The translations under genes were made by a program, and so were the position numbers. The notes below the pieces were generated by a model. That model had not been told where the DNA came from and searched no databases. It worked only from the letters and a program-made list of their open reading frames with translations. Positions 1-6,682 of a stretch of DNA of 10,559 bases are shown one piece after another. This DNA comes from DASRWD01 sp044507975 (GTDB taxonomy: Bacteria; Deinococcota; Deinococci; Deinococcales; Trueperaceae), in assembly GCA_044507975.1 (NCBI GenBank), contig JBIQIQ010000079.1, forward strand, positions 1 to 10,559, written 5' to 3'. Positions within the stretch are counted from its first letter, which is position 1; every line of letters starts with the position of its first letter.

Positions 1-223
1 TGTCCAGATTGCGCCGCTGTCATCGCAACGAACGTCCTTGACAGGCTCATAACGTGAGGTAGGTCACTTTATGCGCGACGTTACGAGCGGCCCACTGGCG
101 GTGAGGTTCCGAGTTCCACCCGTCCCAGACGGCGGTCCTGCCTGAGAGACTGGCCGTACCGGTCGGTACGTACGCGGGAGGCTCGAACGGCGTAGGGGGC
201 CGAGCGCGCTCGGCGCGGCCGGT
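1..223. other. Intergenic stretch without a supported gene
   Basis: The first 80 bases are clearly less GC-rich than the genes around them, as expected for intergenic DNA. A TTGACA hexamer sits at 38-43 but no convincing -10 box follows at normal spacing. Small inverted repeats are visible: taacgt/acgtta (50-55 and 78-83), gtga/tcac (54-57 and 64-67), and cgtacc/ggtacg with a 4-base spacer (155-170). A 16-base palindrome at 199-214 is listed separately. No reading frame here has both coding-like composition and a start signal. The stretch probably holds control sequence for a gene left of the window, but this cannot be shown. Confidence 0.5.
199..214 (-). terminator. Palindromic hairpin just past the secreted-protein gene
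   Basis: The 16-base sequence is a perfect palindrome (gccgag, cgcg, ctcggc) that can fold into a 6-bp stem with a 4-base loop. It begins 9 bases past the stop codon of the minus-strand gene at 224-679. No T-run follows on either strand, so it is not a canonical intrinsic terminator. Its place and GC content suggest transcript-end stabilisation or termination; this is inference. Confidence 0.35.
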
Positions 224-679
224 TCAGCGCGGCATGTAGTAGATGAAGGTCCCCCGCACGGTGCCCAGTCCGGCCTCCGTCAGGTAGAGGTCGACCCAGC
301 CGAGCGCTCCACCCCCGAAGCTCAGGGACACGGCCCACACGCCGTTCGCCGCGCGCCAATCGCCGACGCCGAGGCCGGCCGTCGCGTACCCACCGACCAC
401 CTCCGACAGCGCCTCCGCGAGCTGCGTGGCGCCTGCCGGTGTGGCGTCGAAGCAGAGGTCGTGCTGGACGCTCGCCGACGGGCAGGGCGTCTCGACCGCC
501 TGGAAAGCCGCCAGGAGGTCGATCAGGACAGGCCCGTACGGCGAGGCCATCAGGCTGTCCTTGGCGTGCGCGCTCGTGAGCGCCAGGCACGCGAGGAGCG
601 CACCGACGAGACGCCGCCGACCGCGGGACCTACCCGCAGAGGCTCGTCGTTCGTCGGCTGTCGGTCGCACGTGGGGCAT
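224..679 (-). CDS. Small secreted protein of unknown function
   Basis: This encodes a 151-residue protein that I do not recognise. The N-terminus is a typical export signal: an Arg-rich stretch (residues 5-23), a hydrophobic core (24-36) and an Ala-His-Ala signal-peptidase-like site before Lys40. A Leu-Leu-Ala-Cys sequence ending at Cys31 could be read as a lipobox, but the hydrophobic part before it would be short. The mature part, about 112 residues, has two cysteines (C66, C76) able to form a disulfide, a helical-looking middle (84-96), and a C-terminal half rich in Gly, Trp and aromatic residues with strand-like patterns ending in FIYYMPR. I chose the ATG at 679 because it puts the charged segment and hydrophobic core in signal-peptide order; the frame stays open up to 781, but that extension would bury the signal. 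There is no clear ribosome site, and a TACCCT box at 703-698 could serve as -10 with a very short leader. It stands alone on its strand. Confidence 0.7.
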   Translation of the reverse strand: MPHVRPTADERRASAGRSRGRRRLVGALLACLALTSAHAKDSLMASPYGPVLIDLLAAFQAVETPCPSASVQHDLCFDATPAGATQLAEALSEVVGGYATAGLGVGDWRAANGVWAVSLSFGGGALGWVDLYLTEAGLGTVRGTFIYYMPR

Positions 680-696
680 AGGTTGAGATCGGTCTC

Positions 697-710
697 GAGG
701 GTAGACCCTC
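697..710 (-). promoter_or_regulatory. Putative -10 box inside a small inverted repeat
   Basis: On the minus strand a TACCCT hexamer (703-698) fits TAnnnT and lies 18 bases before the ATG of the secreted-protein gene. It sits inside the inverted repeat gagggt-ag-accctc, so a protein binding the repeat would cover the promoter. No good -35 is visible. The plus-strand form is almost the same as the sequence over the putative mrp promoter at 1989-2001. Confidence 0.3.
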
Positions 711-727
711 AGGGCGCCGAGGGTGAT

Positions 728-764
728 GCGCCGAGCGCCGCTGGGGGGGAGCGGCGCTCGGCGC
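728..764. repeat. 15-bp perfect inverted repeat with a seven-G loop
   Basis: Arms gcgccgagcgccgct (728-742) and agcggcgctcggcgc (750-764) are exact reverse complements, and the loop is seven G residues (743-749). It lies between two divergent genes, 49 bases upstream of the ATG at 679. No T-run follows on either strand. The position argues against termination of a known gene. A cruciform, a protein-binding site or a remnant of a REP-like element are the other readings. Twelve bases of the right arm region (754-765) recur at 206-217, on the other side of the secreted-protein gene. Confidence 0.6.
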
Positions 765-892
765 GACGGACATTGTTCCACCGGTCCCCACCGTCAACAT
801 GAGGGGCATCCCACACGTCCTTGAGCGTCCTACACGCGAAGGCAGGGACCCTGGCGGCAAGGGTATGAGCGCCCGCCGGGAGGTGGCGCCCG

Positions 893-1969
893 GTGCTACC
901 CTGGCCCACGAGCGTGAGCGAGAGAGACAAGCAGCCGGGCCTGTTCGAGCTGCCGACCGACCCTGAGACCACGGCCGATGCGCGGAGCCGGGTTCGGGTC
1001 GGCTCGGGAGGACGCAAGGCCGGACCGGGCGTCCGCCCGAGGACCGCGCAGGGTCCCGTGATCGAGGACCTCGATGACGTCGTCAGGCGTTTGGAGGCCA
1101 CGGGTCGCTACCGCGTGCTGCGGCGTTTCGAGGAGCACCTCGACGGACCCCCGCCCGCCGAGCAGGCCGCGGGCCTCGGCAGGGGCGTCTACCTCGACGT
1201 GGAGACCACCGGCTTCGCACAGGAGGACGCGATCATCGAGCTGGCCATGCTCGTCTTCCACTTCGACCGGGGCGGGCGGGTGGTCAGCGTCTCCGAGGCC
1301 TTCGACGCCTTCGAGGACCCGGGTCGGCGTATCCCACAGGAGATCGTCGCGCTGACGGGCATAACGGACGCCATGGTGCGCGGCCGACGCATCGACGACG
1401 CGGCCGTCGCGAAGCTGCTCGAGGGCACCGACATCGTCGTTGCTCACAACGCAGGCTTCGACCGGCCCTTCGTCGAGGCGCGCTTCCCGTTCTTCGCGGA
1501 GCTGCCGTGGGCCTGCTCCATCAAGGACGTCGACTGGACCGCGGGCGGTCACCGCAGCCACAAGCTCGAGAACCTCGCGCTCGCCAAAGGCTTCTTCTAC
1601 CAGGCGCACCGAGCGATATACGACTGCCACGTCGGCGTGGGCCTGCTGCGGGACCCGGTCGTACGAGGCGGCGCCACGGCCCTGGCCGATCTGCTTGCTC
1701 GCTCCGGGCACGAGTCGGTGAGGCTGTGGGCCGTAGGCAGCCCGTTCGACAGGAAGGACGACCTCAAGGCCCGCAGCTACCGCTGGAGCTCGCGAGCGAA
1801 GGTGTGGTGGCGCGACCTGCCCGCCGACCAGCACGAGGCGGAGCTCGGGTGGCTCTCGGAGCGCGTATACCCGCGCCGGCCTCCCCTCCCCTACCTGCGC
1901 GTCGACGCTAGGCTCCGCTACTCGTCGCGGCTGCCGGAGACACCGCCGCACGACGCCGAGAGGCTCTAG
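893..1969 (+). CDS. DEDDh-family 3'-5' exonuclease (DnaQ-like, stand-alone)
   Basis: This is a predicted cytoplasmic exonuclease that removes nucleotides from 3' ends with two metal ions, as the DNA polymerase III epsilon family does. All five catalytic residues are present: D102 and E104 in YLDVETTG (Exo I), D190 in AHNAGFD (Exo II), H239 and D244 in HRAIYDC (Exo III). The order is a flexible Gly/Arg/Pro-rich tail (1-56), a short helix (57-82), the exonuclease fold (about 98-255) and a C-terminal segment (272-335) with the pattern KDxLKARxYRW...VWWRDL...WL. That segment resembles the small C-terminal domain of other free-standing DnaQ-like exonucleases. QPGLF at 14-18 resembles a sliding-clamp-binding pentapeptide. 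The GTG at 893 has a strong ribosome site (GGAGGTG, 879-885); the GTG at 914 would be leaderless and trims seven residues. At 358 residues it is longer than the epsilon subunit, and no polymerase is fused. Repair is likelier than replicative proofreading, by inference. Confidence 0.85.
   Translation: MLPWPTSVSERDKQPGLFELPTDPETTADARSRVRVGSGGRKAGPGVRPRTAQGPVIEDLDDVVRRLEATGRYRVLRRFEEHLDGPPPAEQAAGLGRGVYLDVETTGFAQEDAIIELAMLVFHFDRGGRVVSVSEAFDAFEDPGRRIPQEIVALTGITDAMVRGRRIDDAAVAKLLEGTDIVVAHNAGFDRPFVEARFPFFAELPWACSIKDVDWTAGGHRSHKLENLALAKGFFYQAHRAIYDCHVGVGLLRDPVVRGGATALADLLARSGHESVRLWAVGSPFDRKDDLKARSYRWSSRAKVWWRDLPADQHEAELGWLSERVYPRRPPLPYLRVDARLRYSSRLPETPPHDAERL
894..902 (+). promoter_or_regulatory. 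Putative extended -10 box for the exonuclease gene
   Basis: The sequence TGcTACCCT matches an extended -10 (TGnTAnnnT). Its last T is 11 bases before the GTG at 914, the distance seen for leaderless genes in Deinococcus-type bacteria. There is no recognisable -35. If it is used, the in-frame GTG at 893 cannot be the start, because that codon lies upstream of the transcript's 5' end. Confidence 0.3.
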
Positions 1970-1985
1970 TCGAGCGCGCCGGGTC

Positions 1986-1994
1986 TGTTAGGGT
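1986..1994 (+). promoter_or_regulatory. Putative extended -10 promoter of the mrp operon
   Basis: TGtTAGGGT matches TGnTAnnnT and lies in the gap between the exonuclease stop (1969) and mrpA. Transcription would start near 2001-2005, at or next to an ATG at 2005. The hexamer overlaps the small inverted repeat aggg-tag-ccct (1990-2000), a possible operator. No -35 box is visible at the expected distance. The call rests on motif and position only. Confidence 0.35.
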
Positions 1995-2004
1995 AGCCCT
2001 CTGC

Positions 2005-2025
2005 ATGTCGTGGGTCGCAGCATGA
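2005..2025 (+). CDS. Six-residue leader peptide upstream of mrpA (putative)
   Basis: The frame ATG...TGA encodes MSWVAA. The ATG is 10 bases past the last T of the putative -10 box, so it could be read from a leaderless transcript. Its TGA overlaps the ATG of the next small frame in an ATGA arrangement. Nothing is known of such a peptide; it could be chance, and the only support is the layout. Confidence 0.25.
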   Translation: MSWVAA

Positions 2026-2078
2026 CCGCAAGCCCCAGCCACCCCAACGTAGACCGCAGGGACAGAGCGCGGCCTTGA
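2022..2078 (+). CDS. 18-residue leader peptide overlapping the mrpA start (putative)
   Basis: This frame encodes MTASPSHPNVDRRDRARP. It starts within the stop of the preceding six-residue frame and ends with TGA inside the TTGA that forms the mrpA start, so ribosomes finishing here could re-initiate on mrpA. It has no homology that I recognise and is Arg/Pro rich. A role in translational coupling is inference from the two overlaps and from the weak ribosome site of mrpA. Confidence 0.3.
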   Translation: MTASPSHPNVDRRDRARP

Positions 2079-4375
2079 GCCCGGTCCAGGTCCTACTGCT
2101 CGCCCTCCTCGGGCCGGTGCTCGGCTACGGTTTGGCCCTGCTGCCGGGAGCGGCGAGGTACCTCAGCGCCCTCGTCCCGGCGGCTCTGCTCGTCGCCTTC
2201 GCCGGCCACCTCGAGGTGGTGGCGGGCGGCCAGGTCGTGATGGGAACCATGTCCTGGGCGCCTTCGCTGGGCGTAGAGATGCGGTTGGCCCTCGACGGTT
2301 TCTCGCTGCTGTTCGCGCTGCTGATCACGGGCATCGGGACCCTCGTGACCGTCTACGCGAACGCCTACTTCGCTGACGCGCCGAAGTGGGGGAGAGCGCG
2401 CTTCGTCTGCTTGATCCTCGTCTTCATGGCGGCGATGCTCGGCACCGTCCTGTCGGACGACCTCATCGCCATGTTCGTCTTCTGGGAGGCGACCAGCATC
2501 ACCTCGTTCCTGCTCATCGGGTTCGAGGCGGCGAAGGCGGAGGCGCGTCGGGCAGCCGCTCAGTCTCTGATCGTCACCTCCGGCGGAGGGCTAGCCCTGT
2601 TCGGGGCCATCCTCCTGATCGGCCGGGAGCTGGGCACGTCCTCCCTCTCCGAGGTCGTGGCGCGCGCCGACGTGCTGGCCGCGAGCCCGACCCTACCTGC
2701 GATCGTCGTGCTCGTGCTGGCGGGGACGTTCACGAAGTCGGCGCAGTTCCCCTTCCACTTCTGGCTGCCGCGTGCGATGGCCGCGCCGACACCGGCGTCG
2801 GCGTACCTCCATTCGGCGACGATGGTCAAGCTGGGCGTGTACCTGCTCGCGCGGCTCGACCTCGCCTTCGCGGGCGTCCCGGCCTTCGGGACCTGCCTGG
2901 TGGTGTTCGGCCTGGCGACGATGGTCATCGCTGCGCTCAACGCGCTCCGTTCGGCTGGCTGGAAGGCGGTGCTGGCGCACTCCACGGTGGCCTCGCTCGG
3001 GATCCTGGTACTGCTCATCGGCCTCGACGGTCCGGCCGCCGACGTCGCCGTCGTCTCGTTCGTCGTCGCCCACGCGCTCTACAAGGCGACGCTGTTCTTC
3101 TGCGCCGGCACCGCGATACATGCCACCGACGCCACGGACTTCCGGCGGCTCGGCGGGCTCGCGCGCTTCCTGCCCCTCACGGCGGCCGGCGGCGTGCTGG
3201 CCAGCCTGTCGATGGCGGGGCTGCCGCCCTTCTTCGGCTTCATCGCGAAGGAGTCCGCGTTCGAGGCCCAGCTCGGGAGCACTTACGGCGTGCTGCCGGT
3301 GGTCTTGGCCGTCGTGACGAACGCGGTCATGGTCGCGATCGCGGCGGTCGTCACGCTCGGACCCTTCTTCGGCGGCAGAGGTCGGGTCGAGCGGGTCCAC
3401 CACGGCGATCGGGCGGGCCTCGTGGCCGGCCCCTTGACCCTGGGCCTGCTCGGCGCCCTTTTCGGACTGGCTGCCGGGCCGGTCGGTGACGCGCTCGTCC
3501 TCCCCGCAGCGTCCGCGTTGAGGGGCTCGCCGGTCGACACCGGCCTCTCCCTGTGGCACGGACCGACGCCCATGCTGGCCCTCAGCGCCCTGGTCGTGGC
3601 GCTCGGCCTGTTCGTCGCCTGGCGGTGGGACCCACTGCGCGACGCGCTCGACCGAAGCGCCCGCGCGCGGTGGATGGACGCCGACCGGACCTACCACGCC
3701 AGCGTGGAGGGCGTCCTCCGCCTCGCCCGGACGACCACCGCCTGGCTTCAGAACGGCGACCAGCGCCGCTACACGCTGGTCGTGAGCCTCAGCCTCGTGA
3801 CGGTCGCCTGCCTGTCCATCGTGCGCACTGGCGGCCTCGCGCTCACTCCCTCCGGAGGTCCGGTTCTGGCGCTGCCGACCGCTCTGCTGGCGCTGGCCCT
3901 GGTAGGCGCACTGGTCGCGGCGAGGACGCGGTCGCTGATCGTGGGGTTGCTCGGCGTCGGGGTCTTCGGGTACGTTTCCGCCCTCCTCTACCTGCTCAAC
4001 GGCGCCCCCGACCTGGCTCTGACGCAGTTCGCCGTCGAGACCCTGGTGCTGGTGGTCCTGACCGCGGTGCTCCTGCGCCTGCCGACGCTGGCCAGCGGAA
4101 CGAGGACCCGGCGCGAGCGCTCCGTCGACGCTGGCGTCGCGACGGTCTTCGCCGCGGTCCTGTTCGTCGGGCTGAGCAGCATGACCGCCCAGGACCTCGA
4201 CCTCAAGCTGTCGGAGTTCTACGCCGCAGCCAGCTACCTGCAGGCCTTCGGGCAGAACGTCGTCAACGTGATCATCGTCGACTTCCGTGGTCTCGACACC
4301 CTCGGGGAGATCAGCGTCGTCGGCTTCGCGACCCTGGCGGCCTGGGTCCTCCTGCGGCGCCGGCCGCGGAAGTAG
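2075..4375 (+). CDS. mrpA: Mrp cation/proton antiporter subunit A
   Basis: This is the largest subunit of the Mrp (Mnh/Sha) Na+/H+ antiporter, an inner-membrane complex related to respiratory complex I. The 766-residue protein is a full-length MrpA with about 20 membrane segments. It holds the NuoL-like antiporter core (about 65-400), a linker (about 525-565) with the family-typical WLQNG...RRY, an MbhD-like segment (about 605-675, containing GAPDLALTQFAVE) and an MbhE-like C-terminus (690-766). Polar residues that carry protons in this family are present: E138 (FWEATS), K221 (TFTKSAQFPFHFWLP), H246, K252, K297, H333 and K337. The start is TTG at 2075, the only usual start codon between the in-frame TAG at 1994 and codon 15, and it places the first hydrophobic segment at the N-terminus. 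Only a weak GGGA precedes it, which suggests coupling to the upstream small frame. mrpB follows after an 11-base gap. Confidence 0.95.
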   Translation: MSPVQVLLLALLGPVLGYGLALLPGAARYLSALVPAALLVAFAGHLEVVAGGQVVMGTMSWAPSLGVEMRLALDGFSLLFALLITGIGTLVTVYANAYFADAPKWGRARFVCLILVFMAAMLGTVLSDDLIAMFVFWEATSITSFLLIGFEAAKAEARRAAAQSLIVTSGGGLALFGAILLIGRELGTSSLSEVVARADVLAASPTLPAIVVLVLAGTFTKSAQFPFHFWLPRAMAAPTPASAYLHSATMVKLGVYLLARLDLAFAGVPAFGTCLVVFGLATMVIAALNALRSAGWKAVLAHSTVASLGILVLLIGLDGPAADVAVVSFVVAHALYKATLFFCAGTAIHATDATDFRRLGGLARFLPLTAAGGVLASLSMAGLPPFFGFIAKESAFEAQLGSTYGVLPVVLAVVTNAVMVAIAAVVTLGPFFGGRGRVERVHHGDRAGLVAGPLTLGLLGALFGLAAGPVGDALVLPAASALRGSPVDTGLSLWHGPTPMLALSALVVALGLFVAWRWDPLRDALDRSARARWMDADRTYHASVEGVLRLARTTTAWLQNGDQRRYTLVVSLSLVTVACLSIVRTGGLALTPSGGPVLALPTALLALALVGALVAARTRSLIVGLLGVGVFGYVSALLYLLNGAPDLALTQFAVETLVLVVLTAVLLRLPTLASGTRTRRERSVDAGVATVFAAVLFVGLSSMTAQDLDLKLSEFYAAASYLQAFGQNVVNVIIVDFRGLDTLGEISVVGFATLAAWVLLRRRPRK

Positions 4376-4386
4376 GGGAAGCAGGC

Positions 4387-4791
4387 ATGCGGTCCGTCAT
4401 CTTCTCCGCCATGGCGCGCGTCCTGTTCTGGTCGATGTTGGCGGCGTCGGTCGTGATCCTGATGCGTGGACACAACCAGCCGGGCGGCGGCTTCGTCGGT
4501 GGGCTCGTCGCGGCCATGGCCGTCGGCGTCGTGGCCCTCGCCGACGGCGTGCCGAGGGCGCGCGCCCTGCTGCCCGCTCACCCCGTCACCGTGATCGGGT
4601 CGGGCGTGCTGCTCGGCATACTCGGCGGGACGCCCGGCCTGGTGATGGAGGGCGTGTTCCTCCGGCACGAGTGGGTCGAGGTCGGGACGGTGAAGCTCGG
4701 CACCACGCTGGTCTTCGACCTGGGCGTCTACTTCGTGGTGTTGGGCGGGATGCTCGCGTTGATCTTCCGGCTCTACGAGGAGGCGCCGTGA
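4387..4791 (+). CDS. mrpB: Mrp antiporter subunit B
   Basis: This small integral-membrane subunit sits next to the C-terminal part of MrpA. The 134-residue protein has about four hydrophobic segments and the family signature GHNQPGGGFVGGL (28-40). The second half contains the typical pattern of a short loop with FLRHEW followed by GTTLVFDLGVYFVVLG, the last membrane segment. ATG at 4387 follows a purine-rich ribosome site (AGGGGAAG) made by the end of mrpA. Its TGA overlaps the GTG of mrpC (GTGA). The length is normal for a separate MrpB, so this operon is the seven-gene type rather than the one with MrpA and MrpB fused. Confidence 0.94.
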   Translation: MRSVIFSAMARVLFWSMLAASVVILMRGHNQPGGGFVGGLVAAMAVGVVALADGVPRARALLPAHPVTVIGSGVLLGILGGTPGLVMEGVFLRHEWVEVGTVKLGTTLVFDLGVYFVVLGGMLALIFRLYEEAP

Positions 4792-5168
4792 ACCTCGTCT
4801 ACGCCGCCGGCATCGCCTCGCTCATGGGCTGCGGGCTGTACCTGATCCTCTCCCGCCAGGTCGTGCGCATCATGCTCGGCGTGATGCTGCTGTCGGCCGG
4901 CATCAACCTGGCGATCTTCCTGGCCGGGCGCATCGGCCCCAACCCGCCGCCGGTGATGCTCCCCGGCGAGACCGCCCTGGGTGCCGAGGCCGCCAACCCC
5001 CTGCCGCAGGCGCTCGTGCTCACAGCCATCGTCATCGGGTTCTCGCTGGTCGCTTTCCTGGCGGCGCTGGCCCTACGGACCTTCCGCGCGACGGGAACGC
5101 TCGACGGACGCGAGCTCGGCCACGCCGAGGAGCTCGGCTCACCCTTCACCGACGGGGGCAGCCGCTGA
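4788..5168 (+). CDS. mrpC: Mrp antiporter subunit C (NuoK-like)
   Basis: This 126-residue membrane protein is homologous to complex I subunit NuoK. It has three hydrophobic segments (about 3-21, 27-48, 74-97). The first and second carry the family pattern GLYLILSR...R.MLGVMLLSAGINLAIF (16-44), and PLPQALVLTAIVIG (71-84) opens the third. The start is GTG at 4788, supported by a strong ribosome site GAGGAGG (4777-4783) inside the end of mrpB. The last base of its TGA is the first base of the mrpD ATG (TGATG). A polar tail of about 25 residues follows the last segment. Confidence 0.94.
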   Translation: MNLVYAAGIASLMGCGLYLILSRQVVRIMLGVMLLSAGINLAIFLAGRIGPNPPPVMLPGETALGAEAANPLPQALVLTAIVIGFSLVAFLAALALRTFRATGTLDGRELGHAEELGSPFTDGGSR

Positions 5169-6682
5169 TGGGCTGGCTGTCCGACCAGCTACTGCTGTGG
5201 CCGGTCCTCGTGCCCCTGCTCGCGGCTGCCCTCTGTGCCGTCCTGTGGACGCGTCCGCGAGCGCAGCGCTACGTGAGCCTCGCCGCGACCCTCGTGATGG
5301 CGGCCGCCTCGTTCGCCCTGCTGGCCGAGGTGGCGCGCGGCGGCCTGCTCAGCATGACCTTCGGCGGCTGGCCGGTCCCCTTCGGGATCAGCTTCGCGGC
5401 CGACCGGCTGGGGGCCGTGATGGTGACGATCACGGGCGTGCTGGCCGTGGCCGTCGGCGTGTACGGCCTCGCCGAGGTCAGGCGGCGGCAGGAGCGCGCC
5501 GGCTTCCACCCGCTGCTGCTCGGCATGCTGGCCTCGGTGAACGGCGCCTTCCTCACGGGCGACGTCTTCAACCTATACGTCTGGTTCGAGATCATGCTGA
5601 TCACCGCGATGGGCCTCCTGGTCGTCGACCGCACCCGCGCTCAGTTGGACGGGACCATCAAGTACGCGGTCCTCAACCTGCTGAGCACCCTGCTGCTGCT
5701 GCTGGCGATCGCGCTCGTCTACGGCGTCACGGGCGCGCTGAACATGGCGGACCTCGCGCTGGTCATGCCCGAGGTCGGTGACAGCGCCGCCCTGACGCTC
5801 GCTGCGGTGCTCTTCCTGGTCGGGTTCGGCATCAAGGCCGGATACTTTCCGCTGTTCTTCTGGCTGCCGGCGTCCTACCACACGGCCTCGATCACCGTCG
5901 CCGCGGTCTTCGCCGGCCTGCTCACCAAGGTCGGCGTCTACGCGAGCTTCAGGGTCTTCACGCTGCTCTTCGAGTCAGGGGCGGGGCTGCGCGAGGTCAT
6001 CGCGGTGATGGCCGCCGGCACCATGCTCTTCGGGGTGTTCGGCGCCGCGGTCCAGTGGGACGTGAGGCGCATCCTCTCGTTCCACATCGTCAGCCAGATC
6101 GGCTACATGCTGCTCGGTCTCGCGCTCGGCACCCCGCTGGCGATGGCCGGGGCGGTCTTCTACGTCATCCACCACATCATAGTGAAAGCCAACCTCTTCC
6201 TCATCGCGGGAGCCGTCTACCGGGTCACCGGCACCTACGACCTGCGCAGGACGGGAGGCCTGCTCGGCAGCCATCCGCTGCTGGCGTTCCTCTTCGCCGT
6301 ACCCGCGCTCTCCCTGGCCGGCATCCCCCCGTTGTCGGGCTTCTGGGCCAAGTACATGGTCATCGACGCGTCGTTCCGAGCGGGCGGGGCATGGCTGGCG
6401 GCCGTCGGCCTGTTCGTCGGGCTGCTGACCGTGTTCTCCATGAGCAAGATCTGGATCGAGGCGTTCTGGAAGCCGGCCCCGCTCGTGCGCTCGACCCCAC
6501 GGGCCGTGCCCGCCGCGATGCTCCTGCCCATCGCGGCGCTGGCCCTCCTCACGACGTGGATCGGGCTCCAGCCCGAGGCGCTCGCTTCGTTCGCTCGGGC
6601 GACCGGGGAGGCTCTCCTGGACCCGGCGGCCTACGCGGCCGCGGTCTTCGGCGGGGCCGCGGCGGGGGGCGTAGCCCCATGA
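5168..6682 (+). CDS. mrpD: Mrp antiporter subunit D (NuoM/NuoN-like)
   Basis: This is the second large antiporter-like subunit, needed with MrpA for cation/proton exchange. The 504-residue protein has about 14 membrane segments and normal family length. Key residues are visible: E141 in FNLYVWFE and K223 in GIKAGYFPLFFWLPASY (equivalent to the essential Glu and Lys known from Bacillus MrpD), K254 in LLTKVGVY, H306 in ILSFHIVSQIGY, H335-H336 and K340 in VIHHIIVKANLF, and K395 in GFWAKY. The start ATG shares one base with the mrpC stop. Its own TGA overlaps the ATG of mrpE (ATGA). The C-terminal 25 residues are Ala/Gly rich and poorly conserved in the family. Confidence 0.95.
   Translation: MGWLSDQLLLWPVLVPLLAAALCAVLWTRPRAQRYVSLAATLVMAAASFALLAEVARGGLLSMTFGGWPVPFGISFAADRLGAVMVTITGVLAVAVGVYGLAEVRRRQERAGFHPLLLGMLASVNGAFLTGDVFNLYVWFEIMLITAMGLLVVDRTRAQLDGTIKYAVLNLLSTLLLLLAIALVYGVTGALNMADLALVMPEVGDSAALTLAAVLFLVGFGIKAGYFPLFFWLPASYHTASITVAAVFAGLLTKVGVYASFRVFTLLFESGAGLREVIAVMAAGTMLFGVFGAAVQWDVRRILSFHIVSQIGYMLLGLALGTPLAMAGAVFYVIHHIIVKANLFLIAGAVYRVTGTYDLRRTGGLLGSHPLLAFLFAVPALSLAGIPPLSGFWAKYMVIDASFRAGGAWLAAVGLFVGLLTVFSMSKIWIEAFWKPAPLVRSTPRAVPAAMLLPIAALALLTTWIGLQPEALASFARATGEALLDPAAYAAAVFGGAAAGGVAP

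Noticed and set aside
38..73. TTGACA followed by an A/T-rich stretch and an ATG with a 24-codon frame (71-145), as a promoter plus small gene
   Set aside because: No -10-like hexamer lies at 16-18 bases from TTGACA, and the frame has no ribosome site and no recognisable product.
896..1951. Long minus-strand frame (351 codons) antisense to the exonuclease gene
   Set aside because: It mirrors a real gene with complete catalytic motifs. Long antisense frames are expected at this GC content, and its translation has no hydrophobic core or motif.
2386..3697. Long alternative frames on both strands inside mrpA
   Set aside because: They are Arg/Gly/Pro-rich, lack family motifs, and overlap a gene whose protein is unmistakable.
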